From Girardinichthys multiradiatus (taxonomy: Eukaryota > Chordata > Actinopteri > Cyprinodontiformes > Goodeidae): a stretch of DNA of 64,000 nt. The position numbers and the translations under genes were made by a program. The stretch lies in the NCBI RefSeq assembly GCF_021462225.1, contig NC_061798.1, forward strand, positions 22,404,820 to 22,468,819, read 5' to 3'. Below, one piece after another: positions 12,310-25,145 of the stretch. The notes beneath the pieces are model-generated. The model was not told the origin of the DNA. It saw nothing but the letters and a program-made list of their open reading frames with translations, and searched no databases. Position 1 is the first letter of the stretch. Each line of letters opens with the position of its first letter.

Positions 12310-12492
12310 TTACCATTTGTCAAGAATGGCATCCAATGATATAGACCGTTCCACACTGTTTTCAGTGGAGATCACTGCTAACCAGGTCAAGAGATCATTG
12401 CGCATACTGGAACAAAGGTGTGTTTTTACAAGCTTCAGCTTATTAAAGGATATCTCTGCAGATGCGACCTTCAGAGGCATGGTAGGAATACT
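12310..12492 (-). pseudogene. hAT-family transposase C-terminal fragment
   Basis: The minus strand is open for about 60 codons from 12492 to a TAA at 12310-12312. It encodes a peptide with VASAEISFNKLKLVKTHL, then SSMRNDLL, WLAVISTEN and LDAILDKW. This is the dimerisation domain (Dimer_Tnp_hAT) found at the C-terminus of hAT and ZMYM-like transposases, where the usual motif is xASAERSFSKLKLIKxxLRSTM. Upstream sequence (above 12492) no longer reads as transposase. The codon before the stop overlaps a strong donor-like ATG/GTAAGT, so an exon boundary cannot be excluded. Most likely an old fragment. Confidence 0.65.
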
Positions 12493-15057
12493 TCACCCCT
12501 TGCCTGTGTTCTTCTCTGCTAAGTCATGAGGTCAAACAAGCATTATATAATAGCTTTAAATAATTTACATATCTTGCTAATGCACCTTTTCAACATAAAT
12601 AATATTTAAAAATGAATCACTTTTTGCCTACCGTTAATATTTTTCCTAATATTAGACCAACCTGTCGCCTTCGCCTGTCTGTCCGGATTTTTTCTTTCTC
12701 TTCTTCTCTCTCTCCATGCTCACCGCTGAATTACATGAAAAATACTGCAGTCAAACCACATGTAAATACATAAAATGTTTATTTTAAATGGTTGGAGATC
12801 AGTTACCGATTGGACGCTGCATCTGAGCAGACTTATCAGATACCTCACATCAGCACTGTCGTGTTATATCCAAGTGAAGACATTTAAACTCCCAAGTTCT
12901 ATAATTTATTGGTTTTATGATTCACCGTCTAGATAAACAAATGATTACTGTCTGAACAACAAAATTACTACAAACAAGTTGCTTTATTTGTCTTGTCATA
13001 ATTTGTCTTTGGTGCCCCCTCTAGTGGAGCATCCCAATGAGCTGCATTTAGCGTAAATAGTGCATACCTACTTTTTGCGCCACTGCTGCAGACCCTGCAT
13101 TCTGAGATGAGTCTGCTGAGGGGGTGCCGACCCGGAGCTTGGGCCTCTGCACATCAAAGGCTCCTTATAGAGGATGTTAATATTTGCTCAGGTGGATCCC
13201 ACAAGTCTGCCTCTCCGAACAGAAACTGCTCCAAGCTTATAAATATATCAGAGGCCACAGGGACATCTGGTCACGCTGTCCTTCTCTGAATGTTTGTGTG
13301 TGTGAGAGAACGGGGGTATGGAGTGGATGACAAAGTGCGCTGTCGCAAAACACACACTCACACACACAGACCCCACCCCTCTTCCAGTCTTTAACCTGCA
13401 TTTGAACTCCCTCCTTCCTTTATTCTTGGTGGCCTTCTGACCTGAGGGTGCCCTTTGGTCGTGGGGTGGACACGGAGAGGACAGCTGGGGACAACAAGAG
13501 CCCTTTTCCTATCAAATCCCATCCTGCCCCCTGCTTCATCCATCCCATGACCCCTTCATCGCCTTTAAACTTCTGTCAACTAATACTGAAGCCAGCAGTA
13601 CCAACGTCATTAAAAATGAAAACATAATGTTAAGATGAGATAAAACCGTTTTCTTAATGCAACAAGAACTCACATCTGTGCTGGTTCTATCGCAGTTTTA
13701 CTGACATACCAGAAGCATGAGCCCCATCTTCCTAGTGATGCTGACAGCCCTGCTCTTTGGATGACAGGATAACTTGGCTTGGCAGGGAGTGCTTGTTTAT
13801 GCTGAGCACCGCGAATGAGATCTAACCCTTCGATGCCTCTATCGTCAGCCAACATAGATAGTCAGACGTGGAATCTAGAAACTTCAGCGTCACATCAAAA
13901 GAGCTGGAAGTCAGTCTGCTCCACATTTGTGAAACAATCTGAGCTCTGAGACTGATCTGTTTCGTAACTGGCTCTGTGGCAATCCACAGACTGCTAGACC
14001 TACAGAACCGCTTCTGCTGCTCTGGCAGCAGTGTAAGCAGGCTCCATTCTAGCATGCAGCTTAGGCCTAAATGTGAGGATCCAAGGCATCAGTGGAGCTG
14101 TGGTACATCAACAAACTCAAGCAATTTTGAGAAGCTGGTTAATTTTTCTATTATAAGAAGAAACTCTGGCATGTTTCTTAAGCTACGGTAGAAACCCAAT
14201 ATTTACATACACTGAATAAAAAGACACAACTGTTTTTTATTACTGTCTGTGTAAAAAAGTGTAAAATAAAAACGTTACTATTTTATATCAGTAATAAACA
14301 GCTAACAAGCAAGGCATATTGTCATGGAACATTGGTGAATCCTGTATCAGCATCAAACTGACCCTTTTGTTTTACAGTTCATAGTTTTGCTGAAATCCAA
14401 TAATGTCATGACTTTCGGTTCACTAGTAATCTGAAAACGTTAAAAAAGGTTTTCACAGTGATTTGGTCTGTCAATCTAAACTAGGACCAGGGGAAGGGCT
14501 GCAGTATTAAATGTCATTCATTGATGGCACCTTTGCTGAATAGCCTGTGAATGATGATAAGTCAAATAGGACTGATAAATTTCCAAATATCGATCATCTG
14601 TTCTTATCAACAAAACGCAGGGCTCCATCCTTCCAACTTGTTGTTGTCCTTCAGACCTTTGATAGTCATTACTTCTCTAAAGATAAAGTTCAACAGGAAT
14701 TATTTCAGGGCATATGCTGTGAAAGTCAGAGTCATCTCACATTGCCATCTGAACTCAATGTGGTATCAGCTCCAAGACTGCACAAACCCTCAGGGACACC
14801 AGAGGATTGTGATAAACACAGTGATATCATGGTAAAAGAAAAATAAAAAGAAACTATTTAAATCCTTTGTAAGGTCCTTGGGATTTTTTTCATGTCCCAA
14901 AAGTAACCCGCCTTGCAATTAAAAATCTTCTCTTTTCTGCAAGCAAGACCTCTTTGCAGCAATTTAGACAAACTTCAAATGGTGATATGAGAGAAGAGTT
15001 TGTTGGTAGTATTAAATTCAAACAATGCAGTTAATTTGTTGGAACAACATCACTGAA
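12493..15057. other. No recognised feature
   Basis: Unclassified DNA. 13300-13370 has scattered CA/GT repeats. Around 14197-14245 the text TTTACATACACTGAATAAAAAGACACAACTG resembles the end of another Tc1 family, but no partner end was found. Confidence 0.35.
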
Positions 15058-15265
15058 ACTAGGGATGTCCCATTTGATCGCAAGTTTTGAATCAGATTCC
15101 CAATAAAGGCCTTGTTAAATTATCAGTAAAGGAGTACCTGATTAAACTGAGCTCCTAATAGCTGTTGTTGTGACTTTATTTTTCACCAGCCATGTGGCTG
15201 CATGGAATTGACACCCTCTGTTGTCCACAGTGTAAGAAAATATGGATGTACTAAAGTAGCCACTT
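15058..15265. repeat. Possible decayed DNA-transposon repeat
   Basis: ACTAGGGATGTCCCATTTGATCGC at the start, and CAGCCATGTGGCTGCATGGAATTGACACCCTCTG further in, recall a widespread teleost repeat that begins ACTAGGGATGTCCCGATC. Ends and family are not secure. Confidence 0.3.
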
Positions 15266-15309
15266 CATTTTACTTTATTTTACCATTTCTAAATAAATCT
15301 GGATTGCCG

Positions 15310-16243
15310 TAGTTATTTTAATAAGAAAATACAAATTAATTTGATCAAATACAAACTGGATAAATGTACACTAGACTTTTTAAAACACATACACTCTGGT
15401 TTGAATGTTAGCACACAGCTTCAATTAATACAGCTAGAAACCACCAGTCAGGCTCGAAATCTGGGTGTAGTGATGGACTCAGACCTGAACCTTCAGAGGC
15501 ACATAAAGACCGTAACAAGATCGGCCTTCTATCACCTAAAGAACATCTCCAGGATTAAAGGACTGATGTCTCAGCAGGACCTTCAAAAATTAATTAATGC
15601 GTTCATCTTTAGTAGAATTGATTACTGCAACGGTGTCTTCACAGGTCTGCCTAAAAAGTCGATCAGACAGCTGCAGTTGATCCAGAACGCTACTGCCCGC
15701 GTCCTCACTAGAACTAAGAAAGTGGAGCACATCACCACGGTTCTAAAGTCCCTACACTGGCTCCCTGTAGCTCAGAGAATAGTCTTTAAAATACTTCTGT
15801 TAGTCTATAAATCACTGAATGGCTTAGCACCAAAATACATTACAGACTTGTTGTCAGTGTATCAAACACCCAGACCTCTCAGGTCTGGGTCAAATCTACT
15901 CTGCATACCCAGAACCAGAACCAAACATGGAGAAGCAGCTTTTAGTTCTTATGCTCCACTAATCTGGAATAAACTCCCAGAAAACTGTAAAAGCGCAGAA
16001 ACCCTAAGTTGCTTTAAATCAAGATTAAAAATTGATTTGTTTAGAGTGGCCTTTGACTGTATTATCTAAACATTATTAGTTACGTTTTCAGTCCAATTTT
16101 CCTTTCATTTTCTTATCCATCATTCTATTCTCTTTATTTTTTTAATTACCTCTGTTTGATTTTCTGTATCAATGTAATGTTGTTCCTTATGTGCAGCGCC
16201 TTGAGTGCCTTGTTGCCGAAAAGCACTATAAACTTGACTTGAC
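15310..16243 (+). mobile_element. 5'-truncated L2-type LINE
   Basis: It consists of the C-terminal part of a reverse-transcriptase ORF followed by a 3' UTR ending near 16243 in GCGCCTTGAGTGCC, AAGCACTATAAACTTGACTTGAC. That is the usual L2 3' terminus (a GCGCTATATAAA-like box and a short tandem tail). Truncation at the 5' side is the normal result of target-primed reverse transcription. Confidence 0.85.
15341..16069 (+). pseudogene. L2 LINE reverse-transcriptase C-terminal fragment
   Basis: 242 open codons that keep the post-catalytic region of an L2/CR1-group polymerase. They contain NLGVVMDSDLNLQRHI, FYHLKNISRIKGL, RIDYCNGVFTGLPKKS, QLIQNATARVLTRTKK, LHWLPVAQRIVFKILLLVYK, LNGLAPKYITDLL and a final APLIWNKLPENCK block. 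The FADD catalytic motif and the endonuclease domain lie upstream in full-length elements and are absent here. The first Met is just an internal codon. The uninterrupted frame suggests a fairly recent insertion, but the protein cannot polymerise without its catalytic core. Confidence 0.85.
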
Positions 16244-19222
16244 ATTTTAAAACAATGATTAATGAAACGTTAATTACATTTGTGAAAATGCAAAAAGAAC
16301 ATTCTCAAGGTTGGTAGGAAGGTAAAATCAAGGACTCACCCAGAGAAAGATTCATGCAAAAACCTTCACTGCTCCAGCTTCTGAAATGTTGTTGATGAGT
16401 GGTAGAATGGTGACACAATTACACCATTAATGTGATTTCATGATTTTCAGGATTCTGAATTTAGTAAGGCTCTTTGATTTTCAGCTTTGTGTTTTGTTCA
16501 TTCATAGTTTTTGGTAGTTTGATTATCTTAGTGTTTGATTAAGTTTCCTCTGCTTTGTTGTAATCTGTGGATTATTCGATGTCCAGTGTTGTGTCAGTTC
16601 TTTTTTTTAACAAGTAGTTGTCAGTTCAGTTAGGTTAAAATGAATTGCTTTATGTTAATACTTCACCACCTAAATAATGTGAATTAGGTTCACAGTTCCA
16701 GCTTCACATGGTTCTTGTTTATTTGTGATAGTTTTTCTGAATAGTGAAAAAAGGGATCGAAAAGCGTCCATTTTGATTGTGCTTGTAACAGTCATCACTT
16801 TTAACCCTTTTAATCTTATCACCATCAAGAAAGCGCATTTATTATTAGCCAAGAGGTTTTTTTTTTCTCCCTCTTCAACTTTTTTGTACAGTGAAACCCA
16901 CAGTAATACTGAATAACTGCAAATTACTGAAAGTTGAAGTTGTCTTGGACAAAAGCAGCCACTCATTGCACATTTTCTTGATAATACTACAACTATAAAA
17001 TCTAAATAGATTCAGGTCACCAGTATATAATTTTATTCATAAATGGGTTAGCCCACCATGATGTTCCTCTTTAATTCTGATTCTGTTTAAACACATTAGG
17101 TGACAAAATTTTCAATCATGTAAATTAAATACATCTCTGTTGTTCTTTCAAGTATTTGCCCACAGGATGGTGAGAGAGAGGAGTTCAGAGTTGCAGCTTA
17201 CAGGATCTGTGCTCCATCTCTCGTCCATAAGCAAACAAAAAAAAGAATGGCAGCGAAAAAAAAAAACCTTCATTGTAACCTGACAGTTTTAAGAGGTTTA
17301 AGCTTTCAGTTAATATTTTTCAGGCGGAAAGCAAAGTGAAAGACAGCATAGTCGAGTTTAAACCAAGGGGAAAAGCAAAGGCCTAAATATGGCTCCTCAC
17401 AATAAGCTGAAGTGTCTGTGCTAAATAGGATCAAGATGGGTAGCATTTCCTTGACGATCCACCTTTTAAAACAAGCATCATTTAATTTGGTTCATAAGTT
17501 AAGTTCTCAAAAATGTGAACTTACCTTATGAAGGTGCACCACACTGTCTAAATCTATCATTGTATACTGCTTCGGTTGGTCTGGTTCAATTGCCTTCACA
17601 GCAGCAGCAAATCAGTGTAATTACCTACAAGTTTCTCATGCTGCTCATCACTCCTTGTTTTAAGCAGCTATTCTTCATCAATTCCTCGATGGACTCTTCA
17701 GTTCTGTCTGTTGTGTATTTGTATTCCATGGTCCCGGCACCCCCACCCACCATCCTGCCCTAGATCCATCTATCTTGTTAGTTTTTCCTTGCTTATTCAA
17801 TAAATCCACATTAAAATGATTCAGCCACCTTTCTGCTAGCATTTGGTTTTTATCTCTTTGCAGTCTGACATATAGACTATGTAAAACTGTTGAATGGCAG
17901 AGTGGCATTCAGTCACTGAGTTTCCAATCACAAACATGGCAAAGATTTTAACTTTATCTTAGTTTAGTTTCAGGTTGGGACTTAGTAGCAGCAAATGCTT
18001 CATTCTAGATGATTCTGACTGGCACTGGAAAATAAAATTTTGATAGGTGGAGACAAGTGTTCATAAGAAAGAACATGACCCCCAGTTGATCTAGATACTG
18101 TAGCATATCACTCCTGCCAAATTTAATGTTTGTCATTAAGGTGCTTTGTAGAATCAACCAAATTACTGCAGAAAATTCCCCAAAAGAAATACATAAAAAA
18201 AAAAACAACACTCTAAATTAATTATTATGATCCATTTGGATATGTGACAATGTGCTTTGGTTATCTGCAGCAGTCCACGTGTTGTATAACTACATGAAAT
18301 TGCAGTGCAAGTGTAAATGAGAGGAAGTTAGCACCAAGTACAGCCTGGGCTTCTACTAAGAAGTGCAAAAAGAATTATTCATATTGAAAGCTAAGAGCAA
18401 TTAGCAAGCTAATTCTGCTGATTTAGGACTAATATATAATCTCTGAAAGCACAGGAGACACTTTTCAGCTTCACCTTTTATGTATTAAAAATTATTTTGA
18501 TCAAAAAAGTACTGATGATGAACAGTAAAGATCGTAAAAATGTTAAATATTGTGATGCTGTCCAGTAGGTTAAGCACAGTGTTAAGGGGCCAAGTAACAT
18601 CACCTGTTTTGTTACTATTATGAGACTTATAATAGGCAACAAACATATTTCAGTGACTGTGATCACCACAGACTGCCTCAAGGAAATTACAGTAGTGGAG
18701 GGACCATCTGTTCTGCAAGATGGGCATAATTAACTGCTCATAAATGAAACTGATAACACACTTAAAAGGAATCCAAGCATAAATATCAGACCCATCAATT
18801 ACTAATAGACCTCTGACTGTTTAAAGAGACACATTTGTCAGGATTCAGATAGTAACTCTATGTGTCTCTATGTGAATGTACAAAGAGGCTGACTTTGACT
18901 GAAAAAAATGAAAAACACAGGATAATGTTTCATTATTTATTAGCTTTCATAACTATGATGTGATTTTTCATCTACTGATAACATCTTTGATTATTTGGCA
19001 CGACGTTCAATTGCTTTGGAAACTAACTGATTTAAAACAAATGCTGCCAAAACAATATCACCTCAGAGAAACCCCAGAAAGGAGTCAAATAAGAATTTTG
19101 TTGTGGCAGATGAAGATAGAGCATGTTTTCCACAGCAGACACAGTGGTGACTTTAGTCTTGTTTTGATAGTTTTTTTTCTTGACAACACTAGATGGAAAA
19201 TGATTTGGCCCCTAATTTCTTG
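16244..19222. other. No recognised feature
   Basis: AT-rich DNA. Several poly-T/poly-A runs (16850-16870, 17250-17270) but no gene or defined repeat. Confidence 0.4.
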
Positions 19223-19475
19223 TTCTTCTTTTGGCTGCTCCCCTCAGGGGTCACCACAGTGGATCACCTGCCTTCATCCCATCAGTTCCATTCTCTACTG
19301 TTACATCAACCATCTCGAGATCCTTCTTCACTATGTCAATGAATCTTCTTTGGGGTCTTCAGCTTTTCCTCCTTCCTGGAAGCTTCATCTCCAACATCCT
19401 CTGTCCAATGCATTCACTTTCTGTCCCCAGTAAAAGTCCAAATAATCTTAACTTTGCCTCTCTAACTGCTTATTT
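19223..19475 (-). mobile_element. RTE-like LINE 3' fragment, reverse
   Basis: The minus strand reads as RLRLFG, then IGQRMLEMKLPGRRK, RPQRRFIDIVKKDLEMVDVT and GDPLW before AAAGAAGAACAAGAA near 19223. This is the WFGHV..R...GRPKRR..DVVKEDM..W tail characteristic of RTE-like LINE proteins in fish. One in-frame stop replaces the Gly of GRP. The plus-strand form GGCTGCTCCCCTCAGGGGTCACCACAGTGGATC is a familiar teleost repeat signature. Confidence 0.65.
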
Positions 19476-19871
19476 GGCACCTAACTTTAAAAGAATAGAA
19501 CAAAAGCTACTTTAATTCTTGCAGTAAAATACAAAGTTTTTAAAGAACAGTGAACATTTCAGTCTGGAATCAACCTGGTCAAGCTTTGGGGGTAAATAAT
19601 TTGTGTTAAGATAAGTTTTGTGGATCCAATGGATCTTGACACAAAGCTCCAGTTTCCTGTGCAAATTGCTTCAACAACTATTTGTTCAGGTATGATCATC
19701 TTCTTTCAATTCCACCAAGCAAGTGATCACAGTAGAACTAACTATACCTTGGTTGGCCAGTCTCTGTGAAAGCCCCTTAGCAAACAAGGGATACTGTGGA
19801 GTTAGTATGTTCTTTCCTTGCATATTGTTTTAGGCACTTTGGCTTCCAACCACTACCACAAAACCTGCTCA
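19476..19871. other. No recognised feature
   Basis: Unclassified DNA between LINE and SINE remnants. Confidence 0.35.
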
Positions 19872-20040
19872 TTAGGTTTTTGGAGACTAAATTGCCCTCA
19901 GGTGTTAGGGTGTGCATGCTGTCTGGCCTGTTAGTTTCTGTATTGACTTCTAATAGACTGGCAACTTGTCCTGGGTGTACCATCTATAACATCAGTATTG
20001 GACAATGTCTCCCACCCCATACATGACGCTGTTGCAGAAC
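19872..20040 (+). mobile_element. Decayed V-SINE/DANA-type SINE, 3' half
   Basis: TTAGGTTTTTGGAGACTAAATTGCCCTCAGGTGTTAGGGTGTGCATG, followed by TAATAGACTGGCAACTTGTCCTGGGTGTACC, aligns with the central and 3' parts of the SINE at 41250-41598. The tRNA-like head is missing and the tail is unrecognisable. Confidence 0.55.
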
Positions 20041-20599
20041 TGGGGAGCTCCTTCAGTAAAACTGCAACCTAGGTGCACAAGGGAGGATTATCACAGGTCC
20101 TACCTCCCAGCAGCTGTTATACTTTGTAACTATCACTTCTTCCAACAAACCTAATACATGTTTACATCCTTGCTGTTTTTGTAGTTTGTTCCATTTCTTG
20201 TAAATAGTCTGTTTTTTTTTTTTTTGTTTTTTTTTTTGTGCACAATTATACATGTGCATTTTTGAAAATTTTGAAAAACACCCTATCAGTTGCACATTTC
20301 ATTTAATCAGAGTATGCTATTTTTAATAACTCCACAGTAATTTTCCTATGTTGTAAATGTTTACCTTACTGTATAGTCTCCTATACATTTTTTTTCTTTA
20401 TGTGAATCTGAATGCTTCCATTTGCTTTTCAATTTATTGCTTATACACCTCCCCCCACTAAGGGAGAGTAAAGGATATTTCCATTTCTATTTCTACCATT
20501 CTCATGCTCATTGATGGGTGGATATAAGCAGCAGCCCCCCATGCCCCACCCCTATGATTAAAAAAGTACAGTAAATATGTGGATTAGAAAGGTTCCTCT
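20041..20599. other. Unclassified, with T-rich tract
   Basis: Contains a nearly pure T run at 20212-20237 and nothing else I recognise. Confidence 0.35.
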
Positions 20600-20690
20600 A
20601 TTTACTGATTAGGTGCCTTCCAATGGCAATTTTACTTAGGAGTATAATAAAATACCTTAAGGTTTGTGGATGTAATATAATAAAAAAGAT
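20600..20690 (+). mobile_element. Short Tc1 3' terminal fragment
   Basis: TGATTAGGTGCCTTCCAATGGCAATTTTACTTAGGAGTAT, followed by AATAAAATACCTTAAGGTTTGTGGATGTAAT, resembles the 3' noncoding end of the Tc1 family whose better copy is at 45676-46815. It is short and diverged. Confidence 0.4.
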
Positions 20691-21628
20691 TTTTGCATCC
20701 AGGTAATGAAACAGCTTTGTTTGTCAATATTGGACAGAACTTTAGTGCCAAATGTTCCCCTTCTTGCAGAACGACAAGCAAAAAAGTTTTTTTTTTCAAC
20801 AAGACAGCTTGCAAAAGAAAAGAAAAATATACTCATTGACAAACTTCAGACTGCTCAGTCTGCTTGTCAAGTATTCATTACATCCTTGATCCCTTCGCTG
20901 TTTTATTCCAGGTTCAGTAGTAGTAAATACATTAGTGGATTAAAGAGAAAAATTAAACTTACCCCAGGAGGAAACATGTAAAACCTTTCAATCCACATTC
21001 TGTTTGTACTTTTAAAGAATCAATTAAAAATGTACAGCTACTATATATTCATAATTTATAGAAACATCTTTTTCAAACCATTAAGGGGCTATTACAGGCA
21101 TTTGTCAGTCGGGTAAATATATGTGCAAGTATAAAGGAAAGAAAAGCTGGATTTGTGCAAAAAGTGGCTGAAATAGCTTTAAAGAGCTGTGAATCTCTCT
21201 GTTGCTTCTCCCATATAAGATTTGAAAAATGTCAGAGAAAATTTTGTCTCCTTTTGTGTCTTTATCTGTGAAAAATCTTTGTCGCTGAATCATTTTCGTC
21301 TTTTATTTTTTTCTATATTTCTCTGTCTGTCAAGCTAAAAACGGAGTGCTTGTTCAGGTGCTCCGTTGAAAACATGTGAGCAGTGGCCGCAGCGTTTTAA
21401 AATTCTGATGTATTCTTATCTGATATTGTATCATTTCATCCCTGCCCATCTGCCTGCCAGTCAGGTTGCTGGTGCTATAGATCCCTTATGGCTCAGCCAA
21501 AGAAACCATTGAAGCTCTGCAATGCAACCTCTCACCCTGCATTTTGCTTATAGGATCCACAGGCAGACCTACAAAGATGTGATTGAAGTGAAAAGAGTCA
21601 AGTCAATCTATGCTCATCCATTGGTGCA

Positions 21629-21630
<2 letters not shown>
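20691..21630. other. No recognised feature
   Basis: Unclassified AT-rich sequence. Confidence 0.35.
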
Positions 21631-21683
<53 letters not shown>

Positions 21684-21693
21684 ACACACACAC
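21631..21693. repeat. CA dinucleotide microsatellite
   Basis: Long CA array, nearly uninterrupted apart from a TA unit near 21679, followed by imperfect CACA/CATGCA tail sequence. The frames it opens on both strands are artefacts of the repeat. Confidence 0.97.
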
Positions 21694-22664
21694 CCATGCA
21701 CACACAAGCATACACAAACATGTGTGGGTGTTTCGCCTTGTAACATCTGAGATTCTTCAAATGCGCTTTTAAAAAAAGTTTCACACCAACCACATCAGTG
21801 GAGGCGAAACTTGTGCAAAGACCTGCCAAGTAAGTCATGAACACACAAGTGCTCCGCACCTACCTACAGAAGAACAGTGTCCTCTCTTCTTTCCTTCTCC
21901 TCCACTGCTTTATCCTCAATACAGTTTTATTAAAAAGCATCAATCTGTGTGATGCTCGCCTGACATCTGTTCACGGGGATAGTTGTGGAGCCCCAACAGG
22001 GGTTCAGTGGAAAGAAGATAACTCATGCTCAGGTGGATGGGTGACAAAGATTGTTTTCCAGATGTTTCACAGAAAGACAAAAGTTAATTGTGTGCTCATC
22101 GATATAAGCATGTGTTTGAACACTAGTGTGTTGCGTTATGCGTGAGATAACAGACACAGAGTTCCTGAGGGAACCCTCCCCTGGAGGGCCTGATCTCTGG
22201 GTAGAAAATCTCTGGAGGAAGCATTTCACACCTTCACAGCTTGAAGCCTTAAGATGTGAGCGAACGATGGAATGATAGGAACATTCAGACTGAAGCACCA
22301 CCTTTCTTGAGCAAGGAGTTACCCTCGTGTGGATGGATGTCTCTGACACATCTTTGACTAAAGTTGATGATGGAGTGAGCACACACATATATGTCCATCT
22401 GATGTATAAATCTTGATGTTTTATTATCTGAGAAATGCTGCCTCTCAGACAGGATGAGATCTGAGATAACTCGGTCCAAATTCCAAGTTGACAGCAAAGA
22501 TGAAAATCCTCTGAAATGATGTGGATGTGTTTATCTCCTTTGTCCCTGGCACTGTCGTTGCTTCTCCTCTTCGCCCCTAGAGGGCAAATTCAGCTTGGAA
22601 ACCTGCTTTTCTAACGATTTGCAAAGGTTTTCAGTTCAGGCTGGGAACATCTTTTTTTAACCTG
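21694..22664. other. No recognised feature
   Basis: Mixed-composition DNA. Open frames on both strands overlap and none shows a domain. Confidence 0.35.
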
Positions 22665-23720
22665 TATGTGATTGAAAAGTAGCTTTATTTCAGTACTTCA
22701 ATGCAAAAAGAGAAACCAAATATATAACAATGATTATTTACTTATAAAATTCAGTTTCTCAGAAAATTTTACCATACCTTGAGTATAATCATTGGTAGGA
22801 CTGCTAAATGTAACGTTATATAGGAAACAGTCAGTGATACCCCACATAGGGAGAGAATGCCACAAAAGTTCATTGCCAAAGAACCTGGCTGTCAAGCATA
22901 TTCATGGAAAGTTGAGTAGAAGGAAAAACTGTGGCAAACATGGGTACACAAGCTATGTATAGCTTTGAGAGGATATTGTAGCAAGGTTTTCACAAATTGT
23001 GGACTGCAGCTGAAGACAGTGCTTCCACATTCACTGCACAGATGTTTTGGATATGTATTCCAAATAACTCATTTCCCTGACTCTTTTTTTCCTTTTTTCC
23101 ATCATTGGGATTTCCCAAACATTTTCTGAGAACATCATAATTTCAGCAGCTAAAAACAAGTTTTCTCTTAAACACCATCCAGCTCTCAATGGCATGCATA
23201 GTCTAAATGAAGTATGATATCCAATGATCCACCCTGATGATTTGGGGAGTCACATCATCTGATGGTGTTTATCCATTGCATTTTAACAAGTCCAGAGTCG
23301 GCATAGCCATTTATAATAAAAAGCTTTAGAGCACTTTGTTTCTCTCTGCAACAAACCTTTTATGGAGTTCCTGATTTTATCTTCCATAAGCACTTGACAC
23401 CTGCTCACCTCCAAAAGTACCAATACCTGTTTTAATTAAAACAGTAATAATGTATGTGATTGACCAGTAAACTGACCTGAATTAAACTCCATTAAGACCC
23501 TATGGAATAATGTCAAAAAGAAAGCTGAGCCACAGGACGATCACCTCCATGGCACAACCCCATGATGCAGTAATTCATGCAAAGTTAGCCCTGATTAGGT
23601 TTCGAGAGCATAAATGCAAAAGTATATGGATAGAATTTTCTGACATTTCTATATTTAAAATAATTTTTTACTTTTAATTTTCTTACATTTAAAATATTTT
23701 TTTATTTTGCTTTTTCATGT
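22665..23720 (+). mobile_element. Decayed full-length Tc1-like transposon
   Basis: The left arm has AAAGTAGCTTTATTTCAGTACTTCAATGCAAAAAGAGAAACC and TTCAGTTTCTCAGAAAATTTTACCATA, matching the terminal repeat of a common fish Tc1 family. Coding-region relics follow in order: AAAAGTTCATTGCCAAAGAACC, CAAGCATATTCATGGAAAGTTGAGTAGAAGG, GGGGAGTCACATCATCTGATGG, AAGTCCAGAGTCGGC, CACCTGCTCACCTCCAAAAGTACCAATACCTG (second Asp region), GACCTGAATTAAACTCCATTAAG (third, Glu region) and GATGCAGTAATTCATGCAAAG (C-terminus). Stops and gaps occur throughout. A solo arm of the same family lies at 52700-52915. Confidence 0.75.
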
Positions 23721-25145
23721 AATAATTTGATATGTTTCAGTATTTAGTACAATTACTGAAAAGAAATCAAGGTTTCAGTGATATGTGGTAACAAAGTAAC
23801 CTGACTGAGGTGGATATTGCTTACATGTTGCATGAATTGTTAAATATATACTTTTTATGCAGAAGAGAACACACAGTGACCTGCTAAAACAGCTTTCTGA
23901 CACAGTTTCTTCTGGCTTTGTGCCACAATTTCTTCGTTTTTCTCAGTGCATCTAGCAGAGAACATGAAGAGCCGTTTGAAGGCTCGAGATACTGTAGGTT
24001 ACTGGATGTTTCTCCACCTGCAGCTTGCTTCGGTCATACAAACACATACACACACATACACACACACACAGGGGCTTTTTGCTTTATCTGGTATGTTAAA
24101 AGCACAGCTCAGACACAGGAGAAGCAGTTTAGAGATGCAGGAGGAAAGGTGTAGGAAAGAGAAAAATATGTGGCCTCTGCCCTGAAAAGGAAGTGATTTA
24201 TACAGGACTGTAAAGGAAGCCCCCAGGATCAGTGCTAGGCTGTGATTTTGGAGCTGTGGCTGCTGTCAAAATCAAGGTAAGGCAATGTACACAGACTCAG
24301 AAATACTTTCATAAGATAAAATATAAATGAACACATTGTGTTTGTTTTAGAGAAGCAACAAGAAATCTTTACTGGATCTGACCAATGGATGACCAGTCAG
24401 TTGGAAACTCAATCACAAACTATATTTTTCCAAACAGTGAATGTATCGTACTAAACATTTTCTGTGGTGATTCTCACCTGCTCCTCCTCACTCTCCCTTC
24501 CTTTCTGTCACTTTCACTCTGAGGGTGGGGCTGCTTTACTGAACTACTGTCTCAGCTAGCTGAAAGTATTTTTCAAGCCTGCAATTGCCTGTAATGATAT
24601 TCATTACCAATACTGGCAATCAAGCTCTCTCTCTGTCTGAGATTATTACTAATGTTTTAGAGAAACTTGTACTATGAGGTTCCCCTTGTTTCTAAAATAA
24701 ATCTTCAAGTAGTACTACTGTCTTTCAGTTAGTGTCTCCATTTGTGTCAAACAAAAGCCTACTAACATAACTGGAATTTAATATTTCACTACCTGAGCTT
24801 AACACGCAAGATCTAGACTTGAGGCACAATTTATTAATACTTCCAGCAGATTGAGATGTAAAATTATTTTCATTCAACACATAACTGTATTTCCAATGTA
24901 AAAGGTTCTAAATTTAGCCAAAAGAAAGATTTGTTTTAGCAAACATTTTTAAAATTACGTGTATAAAATATTAGCATAACTTAGAGTAAGAAGAGACATG
25001 TTGGTAAAATTAAGCTTACTTTACACGTAAATCTGCCACCCATATGAATAATTTTGTTCTTGACTGTAAATTTTGCAATTACAAAAACGTTTCAGACTTT
25101 GAAATATATTTTTTATAAACATTCTTAAATGTCACTGTGCATGTA
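23721..25145. other. No recognised feature; small CA tract
   Basis: Contains an imperfect CA repeat at 24043-24070. The rest is unclassified, with no convincing exon. Confidence 0.4.

Noticed and set aside
14197..14245. Possible Tc1 terminal repeat (TTTACATACACTGAATAAAAAGACAC)
   Set aside because: Resembles a fish Tc1 end, but no coding relic or complementary end follows in the next kilobase, so it was not listed as an element.
18960..19433. 157-codon plus-strand frame
   Set aside because: Its second half is antisense to an RTE-like LINE tail, so the frame is a shadow.
21522..21859. Open frames on both strands across the CA microsatellite
   Set aside because: They encode only His-Thr or Cys-Val repeats from the dinucleotide array and overlap each other.
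22029..22388. 119-codon minus-strand frame
   Set aside because: No recognisable domain, no splice context, and it overlaps a plus-strand frame of similar quality.
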